Origin: Staphylococcus pragensis
Lineage (GTDB): Bacteria > Bacillota > Bacilli > Staphylococcales > Staphylococcaceae
Assembly (NCBI RefSeq): GCF_004785665.1
Contig: NZ_SRPJ01000005.1
Span: 1-64,000, forward strand
Direction of reading: 5' to 3'
DNA length: 64,000 nucleotides
Shown: in pieces, positions 53,577 through 63,217 of the stretch
How positions within the stretch are numbered: the first letter of the stretch is position 1
Layout of the letters: each line of letters begins with the position of its first letter
The notes under the pieces: model-generated
Seen by the model: the letters and a program-made list of their open reading frames with translations, nothing else
The model's database searches: none
Told to the model about the DNA's origin: nothing
Made by a program: the position numbers and the translations under genes

Positions 53577-54368
53577 ATGAACTGGAAACGAACGAAGACA
53601 TTGTTTATTTTCGTATTTGTTCTTGTTAACATCCTGTTAGTTATGATTTACATTAACAAGGTGACGAAGTCTCAGATTAATGAGTCAGAGAGTGATAATG
53701 AGGTTAATTTTCAACAGGAAGAAATTAAAATTTCGAAAGATGTGTTGAATAAAGATGTCAGCGGTACGAAGATGCAGATGATTACTGCGACGACGAAGAA
53801 CTTCAATGATTATGCAGAAGATAAATCATCGTTGGAAGCGGATGATTCAGGTTATACGTTGACAGGCGAGATTAATAGTACGGTTAATGTAAGTGATAGT
53901 AATTTGAGTGATTTAAAGAATTACATTATGGATAATATTTATAATGGTAAGGCGTATCAATTAGGAAGTGTGTCAGGAGATTCGGTGACATATGAGCAAA
54001 CGTATGATGGTTATCCGTTGATGAATAATAATAAGGCACGTTTACGTTTTAATGTGAGTGATGGTAAGGCGACGAGTTATAAGCAGACAGTGATGAGTAA
54101 GATTGAGCCTGCGAAGAGTGATAATAATCCTAAGAAGCAGGTGATTACGCCACGTAAGGCGATTGAGACGTTGTATTTTAATCGTTATTTAAAATCGGGT
54201 GATGAAGTATTGGATGCGAGACTTGGTTATTACTCAGTCGTGAGGGAAACAAATGTGCAGTTGTTGCAAGCGAACTGGGAGATTAAGGTGAAGCATAAAG
54301 GTAAAAATAATACGAAGACGTATTATGTTGAGGCGACATCAACCAATCCTAAGGTGATTGATAACTAG
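53577..54368 (+). CDS. walI: WalRK regulatory membrane protein WalI (YycI)
   Basis: The protein has 263 residues with one N-terminal helix (TLFIFVFVLVNILLVMIYI) and an extracytoplasmic YycI domain. It forms a complex with WalH and modulates WalK (activating in S. aureus, repressing in B. subtilis). It begins at the base after the walH stop codon. Confidence 0.93.
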   Translation: MNWKRTKTLFIFVFVLVNILLVMIYINKVTKSQINESESDNEVNFQQEEIKISKDVLNKDVSGTKMQMITATTKNFNDYAEDKSSLEADDSGYTLTGEINSTVNVSDSNLSDLKNYIMDNIYNGKAYQLGSVSGDSVTYEQTYDGYPLMNNNKARLRFNVSDGKATSYKQTVMSKIEPAKSDNNPKKQVITPRKAIETLYFNRYLKSGDEVLDARLGYYSVVRETNVQLLQANWEIKVKHKGKNNTKTYYVEATSTNPKVIDN

Positions 54369-54464
54369 GGTTACTTTAGTGTGTTAGAGGAAAGGATAAT
54401 TCTTACGAATTATTCTCGCTTCTTTGAATTTGTAATAGGTTTTATACTCTTAGCTCATTTCGTA

Positions 54465-54545
54465 GCGATGCTTTCTTGCGGGAAAGGCTCAAGCCTGTAG
54501 TCTTGAGGCTCTTTCTTTTCCGCCAAGAGTCGCGCTACTTCTTTC
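54465..54545 (-). repeat. Palindromic element, inverted copy of the one at 45.4 kb
   Basis: GCTTTCTTGCGGGAAAGGCT ... TTCCGCCAAGAGTCGCGC is nearly the reverse complement of 45421-45480. The core AGGCTCAAGCCTGTAGTCTTGAGGCT can form a hairpin. It sits in the 611-bp gap between walI and walJ, where I see no gene. Confidence 0.75.
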
Positions 54546-54863
54546 GCTAATATTTATGTTTTTATTAATTAGTGAAGAAAGAAAACAAAACGATTGCTCG
54601 AATCAATTCTTCAGAATTCTTTACTGAAATTAAGTTTAATAAACTTTTTCAATAATAAATAACTATCCTCATCCTTTCTCTTCTCTTATTTAAGAGAGGG
54701 AGTGGTTTGGATGTGGAAAGTATAGTAAGTGTGTGAGGCTTAGGTTTCATGCACTTACTTTTTTATGTTTGTGTGGAGATGGCTAATACATAAACAAGGA
54801 ATTGGCACTTTAATTTCTGTGTTGGTATAGTATAATATAAAGGTATTTTTCATGGACTGGAAT

Positions 54864-54946
54864 GTTTCGGATGATGTGAGTTGTTCGAAACATCATTTTT
54901 TAGAAAAAAAGAGTGCAGAATAAATATTTTAGACTGAAGGCACTCT
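54864..54946 (+). terminator. Two successive hairpins in the walJ leader
   Basis: ATGTTTCG ... CGAAACAT followed by CATTTTTT (about 54862-54902) has the form of a terminator. AGAGTGC ... GCACTCT (about 54910-54946) is a second stem just before walJ. A possible -10 TATAAT lies at about 54829-54834. Together they could attenuate walJ or end a short upstream transcript. Confidence 0.45.
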
Positions 54947-54979
54947 AACATATAGAATAGGTTGTCAGAAGTAGAAAGG

Positions 54980-55780
54980 ATGAGCTGCTTGATACGTATG
55001 AGTGTTCTGGCTAGTGGCAGTACGGGAAATGCCACTTATGTTGAAAGTGATAAAGGCAGTCTTTTAGTAGATGTTGGACTCACTGGTAAGAAGATGGAAG
55101 AGTTATTTAGCCAAATAGATAGAAATATGAAAGATTTGAACGGTATATTAGTTACTCATGAACATAGTGATCATATTAAAGGATTAGGTGTAATTGCGCG
55201 TAAATATGGTTTACCGATTTATGCGAATGAGAATACTTGGAAAGCTATCGATAAAAAAGACGGTAAAATTCCAATGGATCAAAAATTCATTTTTAATCCA
55301 TATGAAACAAAATCCATTGCAGGTTTTGATATAGAGTCATTTAATGTATCTCACGATGCGATTGACCCTCAGTTTTACATTTTCCATAATAATTATAAGA
55401 AATTTACGATGATTACAGATACAGGTTATGTTTCTGACCGAATGAAAGGTATGATTCAAGGTAGTGATGCCTTTATGTTTGAGAGTAATCATGATGTGGA
55501 TATGTTACGTATGTGTCGTTATCCGTGGAAGACAAAACAACGTATTTTAAGCGATATGGGACATGTATCAAATGAGGATGCAGGACTTGCGATGACAGAT
55601 GTTATTACAGGTAACACAAAACGTATTTATCTTTCACACTTATCTCAAGATAATAATATGAAAGAGTTAGCCCGTATGAGTGTGGGACAAGTGTTAAACG
55701 AACACGATATTGATACAGAAAAAGAAGTATTATTGTGCGATACAGATAAAGCACAAGCTACACCTATTTATACATTATAA
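54980..55780 (+). CDS. walJ: Metallo-beta-lactamase fold exonuclease WalJ (YycJ)
   Basis: The protein has 266 residues. The metal-binding motif is [10 protein letters not shown] near residue 60; DTGYVSD and the later SHLSQD complete the site. YycJ/WalJ proteins act as exonucleases in mismatch repair in related Firmicutes. Orthologues start at MSxLIRM, so I take the ATG at 54980 rather than the TTG at 54962; the ribosome site is weak. Unlike many relatives, it is separated from walI by about 600 bp. Confidence 0.88.
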   Translation: MSCLIRMSVLASGSTGNATYVESDKGSLLVDVGLTGKKMEELFSQIDRNMKDLNGILVTHEHSDHIKGLGVIARKYGLPIYANENTWKAIDKKDGKIPMDQKFIFNPYETKSIAGFDIESFNVSHDAIDPQFYIFHNNYKKFTMITDTGYVSDRMKGMIQGSDAFMFESNHDVDMLRMCRYPWKTKQRILSDMGHVSNEDAGLAMTDVITGNTKRIYLSHLSQDNNMKELARMSVGQVLNEHDIDTEKEVLLCDTDKAQATPIYTL

Positions 55781-55793
55781 AATTTTAGACAGA

Positions 55794-55837
55794 CGGCCTA
55801 CTTACAATTTTAATAATTGTAAGTAGGTCTTTTTTTA
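55794..55837 (+). terminator. Terminator of walJ
   Basis: GCCTACTTACAATT and AATTGTAAGTAGGT pair over 13 bp around a short loop, followed by CTTTTTTT. Confidence 0.85.
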
Positions 55838-55920
55838 TATTTTGATGTAATTATCTAATAATTTGAACTATACATTAATATTCATAAGTAACCCTATAAA
55901 AGTAAGATTTAGTTAAAATA

Positions 55921-56150
55921 TGTGAATAAATATTTAAGACTTACTTTGAGTTATCCCCAAAAATGATTTAAGTTACCCACTATTGTGTATAATACACACA
56001 GAAATACTCACATTATTCACAGAGTTATCCACAAAATAAAGGTGTTAATAACATATTTTAGTACTATTTCTTAATTTTTCCACAGAATTTATATACATTA
56101 CTGTTATAATTAGAGGGAATTCTGTTAACAAGTGAATAACTTGTGGATAA
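55921..56150. other. Dense cluster of DnaA-box-like sequences upstream of rlmH
   Basis: Perfect boxes are TTATCCACA at 56025-56033 and TGTGGATAA at 56142-56150. Near matches are TGTGAATAA 55921, TTATCCCCA 55951, TTACCCACT 55973, TGTGTATAA 55984 and TTATTCACA 56013. Seven boxes in 230 bp, in a 403-bp gene-free gap, is far above expectation even at this base composition. A possible rlmH -10 (TATAAT) lies at 56105-56110. Confidence 0.65.
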
Positions 56151-56183
56151 GTGGGATAACTATTAATATCTATGGAGGTTTAT

Positions 56184-56663
56184 ATGAAGATAACTATCTT
56201 AGCTGTGGGTAAATTAAAAGAAAAATATTGGAAACAGGCTATTGCAGAATATGAAAAAAGATTAGGTGCTTATTCCAAAATTGAAATTATTGAAGTACCC
56301 GATGAAAAAGCTCCAGAAAATATGAGCGAAAAAGAAATTGAACAAGTAAAAGAAAAAGAAGGACAACGCCTTCTAGCCAAAATTAAACCACAAGCGACTG
56401 TCATCACTTTAGAAATACAAGGGAAAATGTTGTCATCAGAAGGATTAGCACAAGAACTTCAACAACGCATGACTCAGGGACAAAGCGACTTTGTCTTTGT
56501 CATTGGAGGATCTAACGGATTGCATGAGGATGTCTTAAAACGCAGCAACTATGCACTTTCTTTCAGTAAAATGACATTTCCACATCAAATGATGCGCGTC
56601 GTCTTAATTGAACAAGTATATCGAGCATTTAAAATAATGCGAGGCGAAGCATATCATAAATGA
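56184..56663 (+). CDS. rlmH: 23S rRNA pseudouridine1915-N3-methyltransferase RlmH (OrfX)
   Basis: The protein has 159 residues of the SPOUT family, starting [17 protein letters not shown]; the SAM-binding knot includes [14 protein letters not shown], and the end is RGEAYHK. The frame opens at 56172, but that ATG is part of the TATGGAGG ribosome site, so the ATG at 56184 is the start and gives the standard length. Its 3' end is the integration site of SCC elements in staphylococci. Confidence 0.97.
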   Translation: MKITILAVGKLKEKYWKQAIAEYEKRLGAYSKIEIIEVPDEKAPENMSEKEIEQVKEKEGQRLLAKIKPQATVITLEIQGKMLSSEGLAQELQQRMTQGQSDFVFVIGGSNGLHEDVLKRSNYALSFSKMTFPHQMMRVVLIEQVYRAFKIMRGEAYHK

Positions 56664-56668
56664 TGCGG
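56646..56668 (+). other. SCC attachment site at the 3' end of rlmH
   Basis: The site reads GAAGCATATCATAAATGATG followed by CGG. It overlaps the last codons and stop of rlmH, and matches the staphylococcal attB/attL core used by Ccr recombinases. Confidence 0.85.
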
Positions 56669-56747
56669 TTTTTTCAGCCGCTTCATAAAGGGATTTTGAA
56701 CGTATCGGAACGTATGAGGTTTATGAGAATTGCTGTTATATTGTTGT

Positions 56748-56770
56748 GAAACATATCATAAGTGGTGTGA
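56748..56770 (+). other. Second, degenerate SCC attachment site
   Basis: GAAACATATCATAAGTGGTG-TGA matches the first core at 18 of 23 positions, in the same orientation, 102 bp downstream. It marks the boundary of inserted DNA or the scar of an excised or decayed cassette. Confidence 0.6.
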
Positions 56771-57306
56771 TTTTTTAGAATCGAAATCCATCTCGAAGAA
56801 AAAGGAAAAAAATGAATAACTTAAAGGTATAGATAATATTAAATAAAATAATTTAGCGTTAACCTCAATATTATAAAGACGCATTGAAGAACTTCTTTTA
56901 ATAAAACTTTATTTCATATTAAGAAATGTCAAATTCGGTTATAGATTATTGAATCTGACATTTTAATTATATATAAAGCTGATAATTCAAAGAACTATTA
57001 ATATCTTGTTTATCATTTTATGTAATTTATCTTAATTAATCTTTTTATTGATACGAATGTTCTAATTATAGAATAAAAAAATAGAAAATGTAGTGGAATA
57101 TAAGTATATAAAAGGGAGAGAAAGTACGGTTTCTTTTTAATAGTTGAGAAATCAATGAATTTAGAAATAGAGGTAAAAGTAAAAATTTTTGAGTTAATAT
57201 ATTAATCTATTAAAGTTTGAAATATTATAGTAATTTATTAAAATGTTTAATACAATAGTTTAATAGAAGTATAGCTTAAAATTTCAATTTATGGAGGAAG
57301 AATTTC
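56771..57306. other. Gene-free AT-rich gap after the second att site
   Basis: I find no supported gene here. A stem AAATGTCAAATTC / GAATCTGACATTT (56924-56963) with one mismatch and following T may be a terminator. The promoter of the giant helicase gene should lie in the last 200 bp; base composition is strikingly AT-rich. Confidence 0.6.
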
Positions 57307-60300
57307 GTGGAATCAGTTTTCATTGAAGACTATAATTTGAAACTTGATATAGATTATGTAGATATGTTGAATTATTCACTAACACAAAACGACTTTTCAT
57401 TAATAAAAAAATTGCGATTTTTAATAACTCAGAAGAGGATGAAATTAGCAATGTTAAGTTGAAAGTTTATTCAAATACAGAATTTATTTATAATTATGAA
57501 CAGTTAATTCCAGTTATTAATAATCAGCATGCATATGTTTCAGAATCAGTTGATGTAAATTATAATTATGATTTTTTTAGAAAAATTAACGAAAGAATAA
57601 AAACATATTTTTTCATAGAGTTAATAGATGAGAATGGTAACACTTTTTTTACCAAGAATTTAAAAATTAGTATATTACCTTTCGAACATTGGTTAGGAAC
57701 TAATATTTATCCTCAATTAACAGCTTCATATATCGTTCCAAACGATGTAGAAGTAAAAAGAATTGTCTCTGAGGCAGGGAAAAAACTAGAAGAATGGAAA
57801 GGAGATTCTAATTTTTATAGTTACCAATCTAATAACTTAGAAGACGTAAGGTTACAGGTAGCAGCTATATATGCAACATTACAAAAAGAAAATATTGCTT
57901 ATAAATATCCACCAGCAAGTTTTGAAAAATTTGGTCAAAAAATAAGATACCCACAAGAAATAATAAAATTTAAAAATGGGACGTGTTTAGATTTAAGTTT
58001 CCTTTTTGCAAGTTGTTTAGAAGCAGTGAATATTAATCCTATAGTGATTTTTATTAAAGGACATGCTTTTATTGGTTTTTGGTTAAAAAATCAAAATTTG
58101 ATAGGTTCATATTCAAATGATTACACAGATATTTCTAAAAGAATTTCAGTAGGAACTAAAGAGATAGAAGTGGTCGAGACGACAGCATTAGTTAATGGTA
58201 AAGATTATTCATTTGAGGAAGCTGTTAAAATAGCTTGTCAAAATCTAGACAATCCTTATAATTTTGAATATATCATTGATATCACCTCATGTAGACATAT
58301 AGGTATTAGTCCAGTTGTTACTACATCAAAAGATAATTATAATTTCAAAATGAATTATAAAGAAAAAGATTATATAACCAATGCTCCATCTACAAAAATT
58401 GAGAAAATAGAAGAGATTAATTATAAGATAAATCCTAGAGAAAAGACAGATATTTGGAGTAGAAACTTATTAGATCTTACTTTAAGAAACTCTTTAATTA
58501 ATTTTAGAATGAATAAAAGTGCATTACAACTAATGGTTTATGACATTGCTACCTTAGAGGATGAATTATCAACATCAAACAAATTCACTATTATTGCTAA
58601 ACCAGAGAATTTATCTACTACTAATACAAGTGGGTCATTTTTTAAAGCTAATTCAATAGAAAGCCAATATAAAAATTTAATTGATGCTGATTTCAATGAA
58701 GGTAGAATTCGAAGTTTTTTAACTAATTATATGTTAAATAAACAATTAAAGGACTTATATAGAAAAGCAAAATTAGCATTAGAAGAAAACGGAGCAAACT
58801 CATTATTTTTAGCAATAGGATTTTTAACGTGGAATGACCAAAAAAATATTGATATGAATTATATGGCTCCAATTTTACTATTACCTCTCTCTATAGAAAG
58901 AAAAACTGCAACCAGTAACATTCAATTAGAATTAAGTGAAGACGAACCACAATTAAACGTAACACTAGTAGAATATTTAAAACAGAAATTTAATATTGAT
59001 TTAAGGCATTTAGTAGATTTACCAAGAGATGATAAAGGTATTGATATAAAGAGACTTATAGCTACAATAAGACACGCCATCATGGATAAAAAAGGGTGGG
59101 ATGTTGAAGAAATAGCTGTAGTAAGTAATTTTTCATTTAAAAAATTTGTAATGTGGAACGATTTGAAATCAAGAAAAAATGAAATTGTTTCAAATTCTAA
59201 TGTAGAAGCTTTAATAACTGGAAATTATAAATCAAATAGAAATATTGAAAATATAGATGCTCAAAAGATTGAGAAAGAAGTGGAACCGAAGAACTTAAAA
59301 GTTGGTAGTTTAGTTGATTCGTCTCAATTAGAGGCAATAAAGGCAAGTGAAGAAAGTAGCTTTGTATTACATGGACCTCCAGGGACAGGGAAATCTCAAA
59401 CAATTACTAATATGATAATACATAATGTTAATAGAGGAAAAAAGGTTTTATTTGTAGCTGAGAAAAAAGCCGCTCTTGAAGTTGTAAAAGATAGATTAAC
59501 ACAATTAGAATTCGAAGATTTTGTATTAGAATTACATTCGAATACTACGAAAAAAAGACAATTTTTAGATAAAATTGAAAAGACGCTTTCGAAAAACATG
59601 AAAAATGATTCGGCAGATATCAAAAGTAAATCAAAAAAATTATTTGAATTAAAAAATAATCTTAGTAAATATGTAGAAGCTTTACATCAAAAACATAAAA
59701 GTGGATTTAGTGTTTATGATTTAATACAAAGATATGAACAATTTGAGGAAGTAAAAAGTATAATTACCATAAAAAAAGACATAGTGACAAAACTTACTGC
59801 TAATGATATAGGTACTATTAAAGATTTATTAATTTTAATAGACAATAGTATAGATAAATTAAGTTTCAGCTTAGATAATCATCCCCTAATACCTTTTAAA
59901 ATAAATAAATATAGTGTTTCGAAACGTGATAATTTTGAATATTTAATTAATGACTTTGTAGAATCTAGCAATAAAATAGTTGATCAACTATCAGAATTGT
60001 TTAATGAAAGTAATTTAAATAGTACAAATATGGAGACATTAGTCTCTTATAAGAAAATAATAAACATGATAGAAAAATATAAAGGTTCAATGACACTAAA
60101 TAAAATGATAATAGAACCTAAAAGTATTTCGTTAAAGACAGTTTTTGAGTTTGCGTCTAGTGTTCTTACTAAATATATTGAGTTGAAAGATAAAATTAAT
60201 AATAAATATTCAGCTGAAACCTTAAATATAAAAGTTAGTGATTTATTAACTGATTATAGAGAAATTAAAGATTCAAAAAGTTTTTTTAAGAATAAAAAAA

Positions 60301-62438
60301 TAAAAAATTTAATAGATCTTTTAAATAATGAATTACGTGAATATAGAACTTTGGATGAAGAAGAATTTATTAATGATTTAAAAGAAATTCAAGAATTTCA
60401 AGAAATGCGTAAAACACTTCAAAAAAGGAATGAAAATTTCTTAGAATCATTTGGAGAAGCGTGGAAAGGTAGATTAACTGACTTAGATAATCTTAGATAT
60501 CTAGTTGATTTTATAGAAAAAAATAATATAACAGAGCTTGAAAAATCTAAACAAAATCAAATAAACGAAATATTAAAATTAAAAATTAGTGATTATGATA
60601 AATTTAAAGACTTAAAAGAAAGAATAGATTCGTTTGAAAAAAACATTGATTCATTGAAAAATGATTATAATATTGATGAACTATATTTACTTACTCTATC
60701 TATAGAAGACTTAAACAATATAGCTAATTATTGGAAAAAAGGTATAAATGATTTAAAAACATGGGCAGTATTAAATGAAAACTTTATAAAACTAGAAAAA
60801 ATTTTACAAACTAATATAAAAGATAATTTTATTAAATTACAAAGTGAATTTAGCATAGAAAAACAGTTAATGAAAACTTTAGTAGAGCAATTTATTAGTT
60901 ATTATTTTTCAACAAATGAAACTTTAGATTCATTTAATGGATTTGATTTGAAAGAAAAAGTCAAACTATTACAAGAAAAAGTTAAAGAATTCAATGATTT
61001 AAGTATTATAGATACAAAAAATCAGATGAGTTTGAACTTGGAAACAAAAAGAGCAAAAGAGATATATGAAAATGATTTTTTATCCTTACAAAAAGCTATA
61101 CGCAGTAAGGGAAGAGGTCAGTCAATTAGAACTATATTCAATCAGACAGCTAATGTTATTCAAGATATATTTCCTGTAATGTTAATGAGTCCTTTATCAA
61201 CAGCACAATATATTGACCCTAACTTTCCGAAATTTGATTTAATTATTTTTGATGAAGCTTCTCAAATACCAACGGATATATCTGTAGGTGCTATATCCAG
61301 AGCTAAAAATTGTATTGTTGTAGGCGATCCTAAACAAATGCCTCCAACTAATTTCTTTGGTTCTAACAATATCGATGAAAATAATATTGAACTGGAAGAT
61401 TTAGAAAGTTTATTAGATGACTGTTTGGCTGCTAACTTTCCTGAAAAGTATCTGAAGTGGCATTATAGATCAAATCATGAAAGTTTAATTCATTTTAGTA
61501 ATAGAACGTATTACAACAGTAATCTATTAACCTACCCTTCGTCGACTAAATTAGACTCACAAGTCAGTTTTAAAAATATTAATGGTATATATAGAAGAGG
61601 TAATGGAAGAATAAATGAAGAAGAAGCAAACTATATTGTTAATTTACTTATTAATCACTTAAAAAGTGAAAGTAAGGATAGTATAGGAGTTGTTACTTTT
61701 AATAGTCAACAACAAAATTTAATTGAAAATTTATTAGAAGAAAAATTAATAGAAAATACAGATTTAGATGAAAAAAATATTAATAGTAAAGAAAGTATAT
61801 TTGTTAAAAATCTTGAAAATGTTCAAGGTGATGAAAGAGATATTATAATATTTTCAACTACTTTTGGTCCTGATGAAGAAGGAAAAATGACTATGAATTT
61901 TGGACCACTTAATAATGAAGGTGGATGGAGAAGGTTAAATGTAGCTGTAACGCGAGCACGAAAGGAAATGTTAGTTATTTCTTCATTCGAACCAGAAGAT
62001 ATAGATTTAAATCGAACGAAAGCAGAAGGGGTAAAAAGTTTAAAAGGCTTTTTAGAATATGCACGGAATTATAGAATACTCCCACCTGTTAATAGAAATA
62101 TAGTTAGAGAATCAAATAGTATTATCACTACTTTGCAAAATGAATTAGAAGAAAAAGGTTACAGTAGTCAAATTAATATAGGAAATTCTGAATTTAAAAT
62201 AGATATAGGAATTTTAAACCCCAAAAATAATAATCAATTTATACTTGGAATATTGATAGATGGTGAAAATTATTATAATTCAAAAACTTCAATTGATAGA
62301 AACATTATACAACCTAGTATGCTTAAAAGCTTAGGCTGGAATATTGAAAATATTTGGTCTATAGATTGGTACGAAAATAAAAAGCAAGAGATTCAAAAAA
62401 TAATAAATAAATTAAAAAAATTAGAGGAGGAAATTTAA
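57307..62438 (+). CDS. Giant transglutaminase-like/DUF4011/SF1 helicase/Vsr-like protein, with a -1 frame change
   Basis: The product is about 1710 residues if the two frames join. Translation should begin at GTG 57307 (ribosome site GGAGGAAG at 57293-57300); that frame stops at about 57456, while the next begins within the A7 run at 57405-57411 and runs on (a TTG at 57459 gives 1659 residues). Domains, numbered from that TTG: transglutaminase-like (GTCLDLSF, Cys176; GHAF, His202); DUF4011 (WSRNLLDLTLRNSLINF, about 331-350); helicase Walker A GPPGTGKS 639-646, a long helical insert, Walker B DEAS 1265-1268, VGDPKQMPP and NVAVTRARKEM; and a C-terminal Vsr/MTES_1575-like domain (about 1550-1659). 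The DUF4011-helicase-Vsr layout resembles known single-protein phage defences (Hhe-like). AGA and ATA codons and low GC suggest transfer. Confidence 0.75.
57405..57411 (+). promoter_or_regulatory. A_AAA_AAA heptamer, putative -1 slippage site or frameshift mutation
   Basis: Seven A. In the upstream GTG frame the codons are ATA AAA AAA, so the heptamer reads A_AAA_AAA with the right phase for simultaneous -1 slippage; the next codon in the new frame is ATT (57411-57413), leading into GCG ATT TTT AAT AAC. One extra A would also restore a single frame. Confidence 0.55.
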
Positions 62439-62927
62439 TTGAAGAGAACAATTGAAAAAAGTTTGATATGGACAGGAATAGCTATACATATCATAGGACT
62501 TTTATTAGTGACCATTGGTATTATAGGAATGTATACTGCACCAAATGGCTCTAAAACAGATAATACGATAATAATAATAACATATATACTTACTATTATA
62601 TTTTTGATAATAGCAATAATAGTAGTTACTAGAATAATTAATGATAATAAACTAGCAGGTATATTATTAATTGTTATAGGCGTCTTAGTTTTAATTCCAA
62701 ATTTTATTAGTGCTATTTTATGGTTGATTGCGGGTATTATGTTATTAACTAGAAAACCTAAAAATAATAAATATGGTATCAATAATAGAAATAAATATCA
62801 AGATGGAAAGAAAGAAAGTAAAGGAAAAAATGTGATAAGTAATGATCCCTTTGAAAAAAAAGGTTCAAATTCTAATCCAGAGAATAAATTAAAAAAAGAA
62901 GATGTAGAAGATCCATTTAAGTATTAA
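62439..62927 (+). CDS. Three-helix membrane protein with charged tail (DUF4064-like)
   Basis: The protein has 162 residues. The TTG start immediately follows the stop of the giant helicase, with GGAGG inside the helicase's last codons, so the two genes are translationally coupled. Hydrophobic helices lie at about 8-32, 43-65 and 71-106 (the last may be two). The C-terminal 55 residues are very rich in Lys, Asn and Asp and end DVEDPFKY. It resembles small DUF4064 staphylococcal membrane proteins; this is tentative. It may be a partner or membrane anchor for the helicase system. Confidence 0.65.
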   Translation: MKRTIEKSLIWTGIAIHIIGLLLVTIGIIGMYTAPNGSKTDNTIIIITYILTIIFLIIAIIVVTRIINDNKLAGILLIVIGVLVLIPNFISAILWLIAGIMLLTRKPKNNKYGINNRNKYQDGKKESKGKNVISNDPFEKKGSNSNPENKLKKEDVEDPFKY

Positions 62928-62996
62928 TTTACTCTAAAAATAAAGATAAATAATATTTGCAATAAATAAAGGTTATAAAGTGTTTGAACATGTACA

Positions 62997-63038
62997 AAGG
63001 CAATTTCTATTGAATTAATATAGAAATTGCCTTTTTTA
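62997..63038 (+). terminator. Terminator of the helicase-membrane protein pair
   Basis: AAGGCAATTTCTAT (62997-63010) pairs with ATAGAAATTGCCTT (63020-63033), followed by TTTT. It closes the two-gene unit. Confidence 0.82.
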
Positions 63039-63064
63039 TAAATTTTTTGATTATTTTCAGCTAG

Positions 63065-63157
63065 TTAAGTCGCTACTTTTCGTATATTGAGTGCCACTAA
63101 TACAAATCCAAATTTTCTTTTAATTTTATTTATTCCTCTAACGGATATTCGAATGAA
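63065..63157 (-). pseudogene. C-terminal remnant of an IS1182/IS1272-family transposase
   Basis: The minus-strand translation reads FIRISVRGINKIKRKFGF followed by VLVALNIRKVAT and a stop. This is the typical C-terminus of IS1182-family transposases such as that of IS1272. Only about 30 residues remain; upstream sequence is lost or frameshifted, and the speG stop lies about 60 bp away. Confidence 0.65.
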
Positions 63158-63217
63158 ACCCGTTCTAGTAATTTAGGTTTGAACCCACCTAAGTGAATAT
63201 ATGAGTTATTTTTTATG

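Noticed and set aside
56771..57300. Short open frames between the second att site and the helicase
   Set aside because: All are short, extremely AT-rich and lack ribosome sites.
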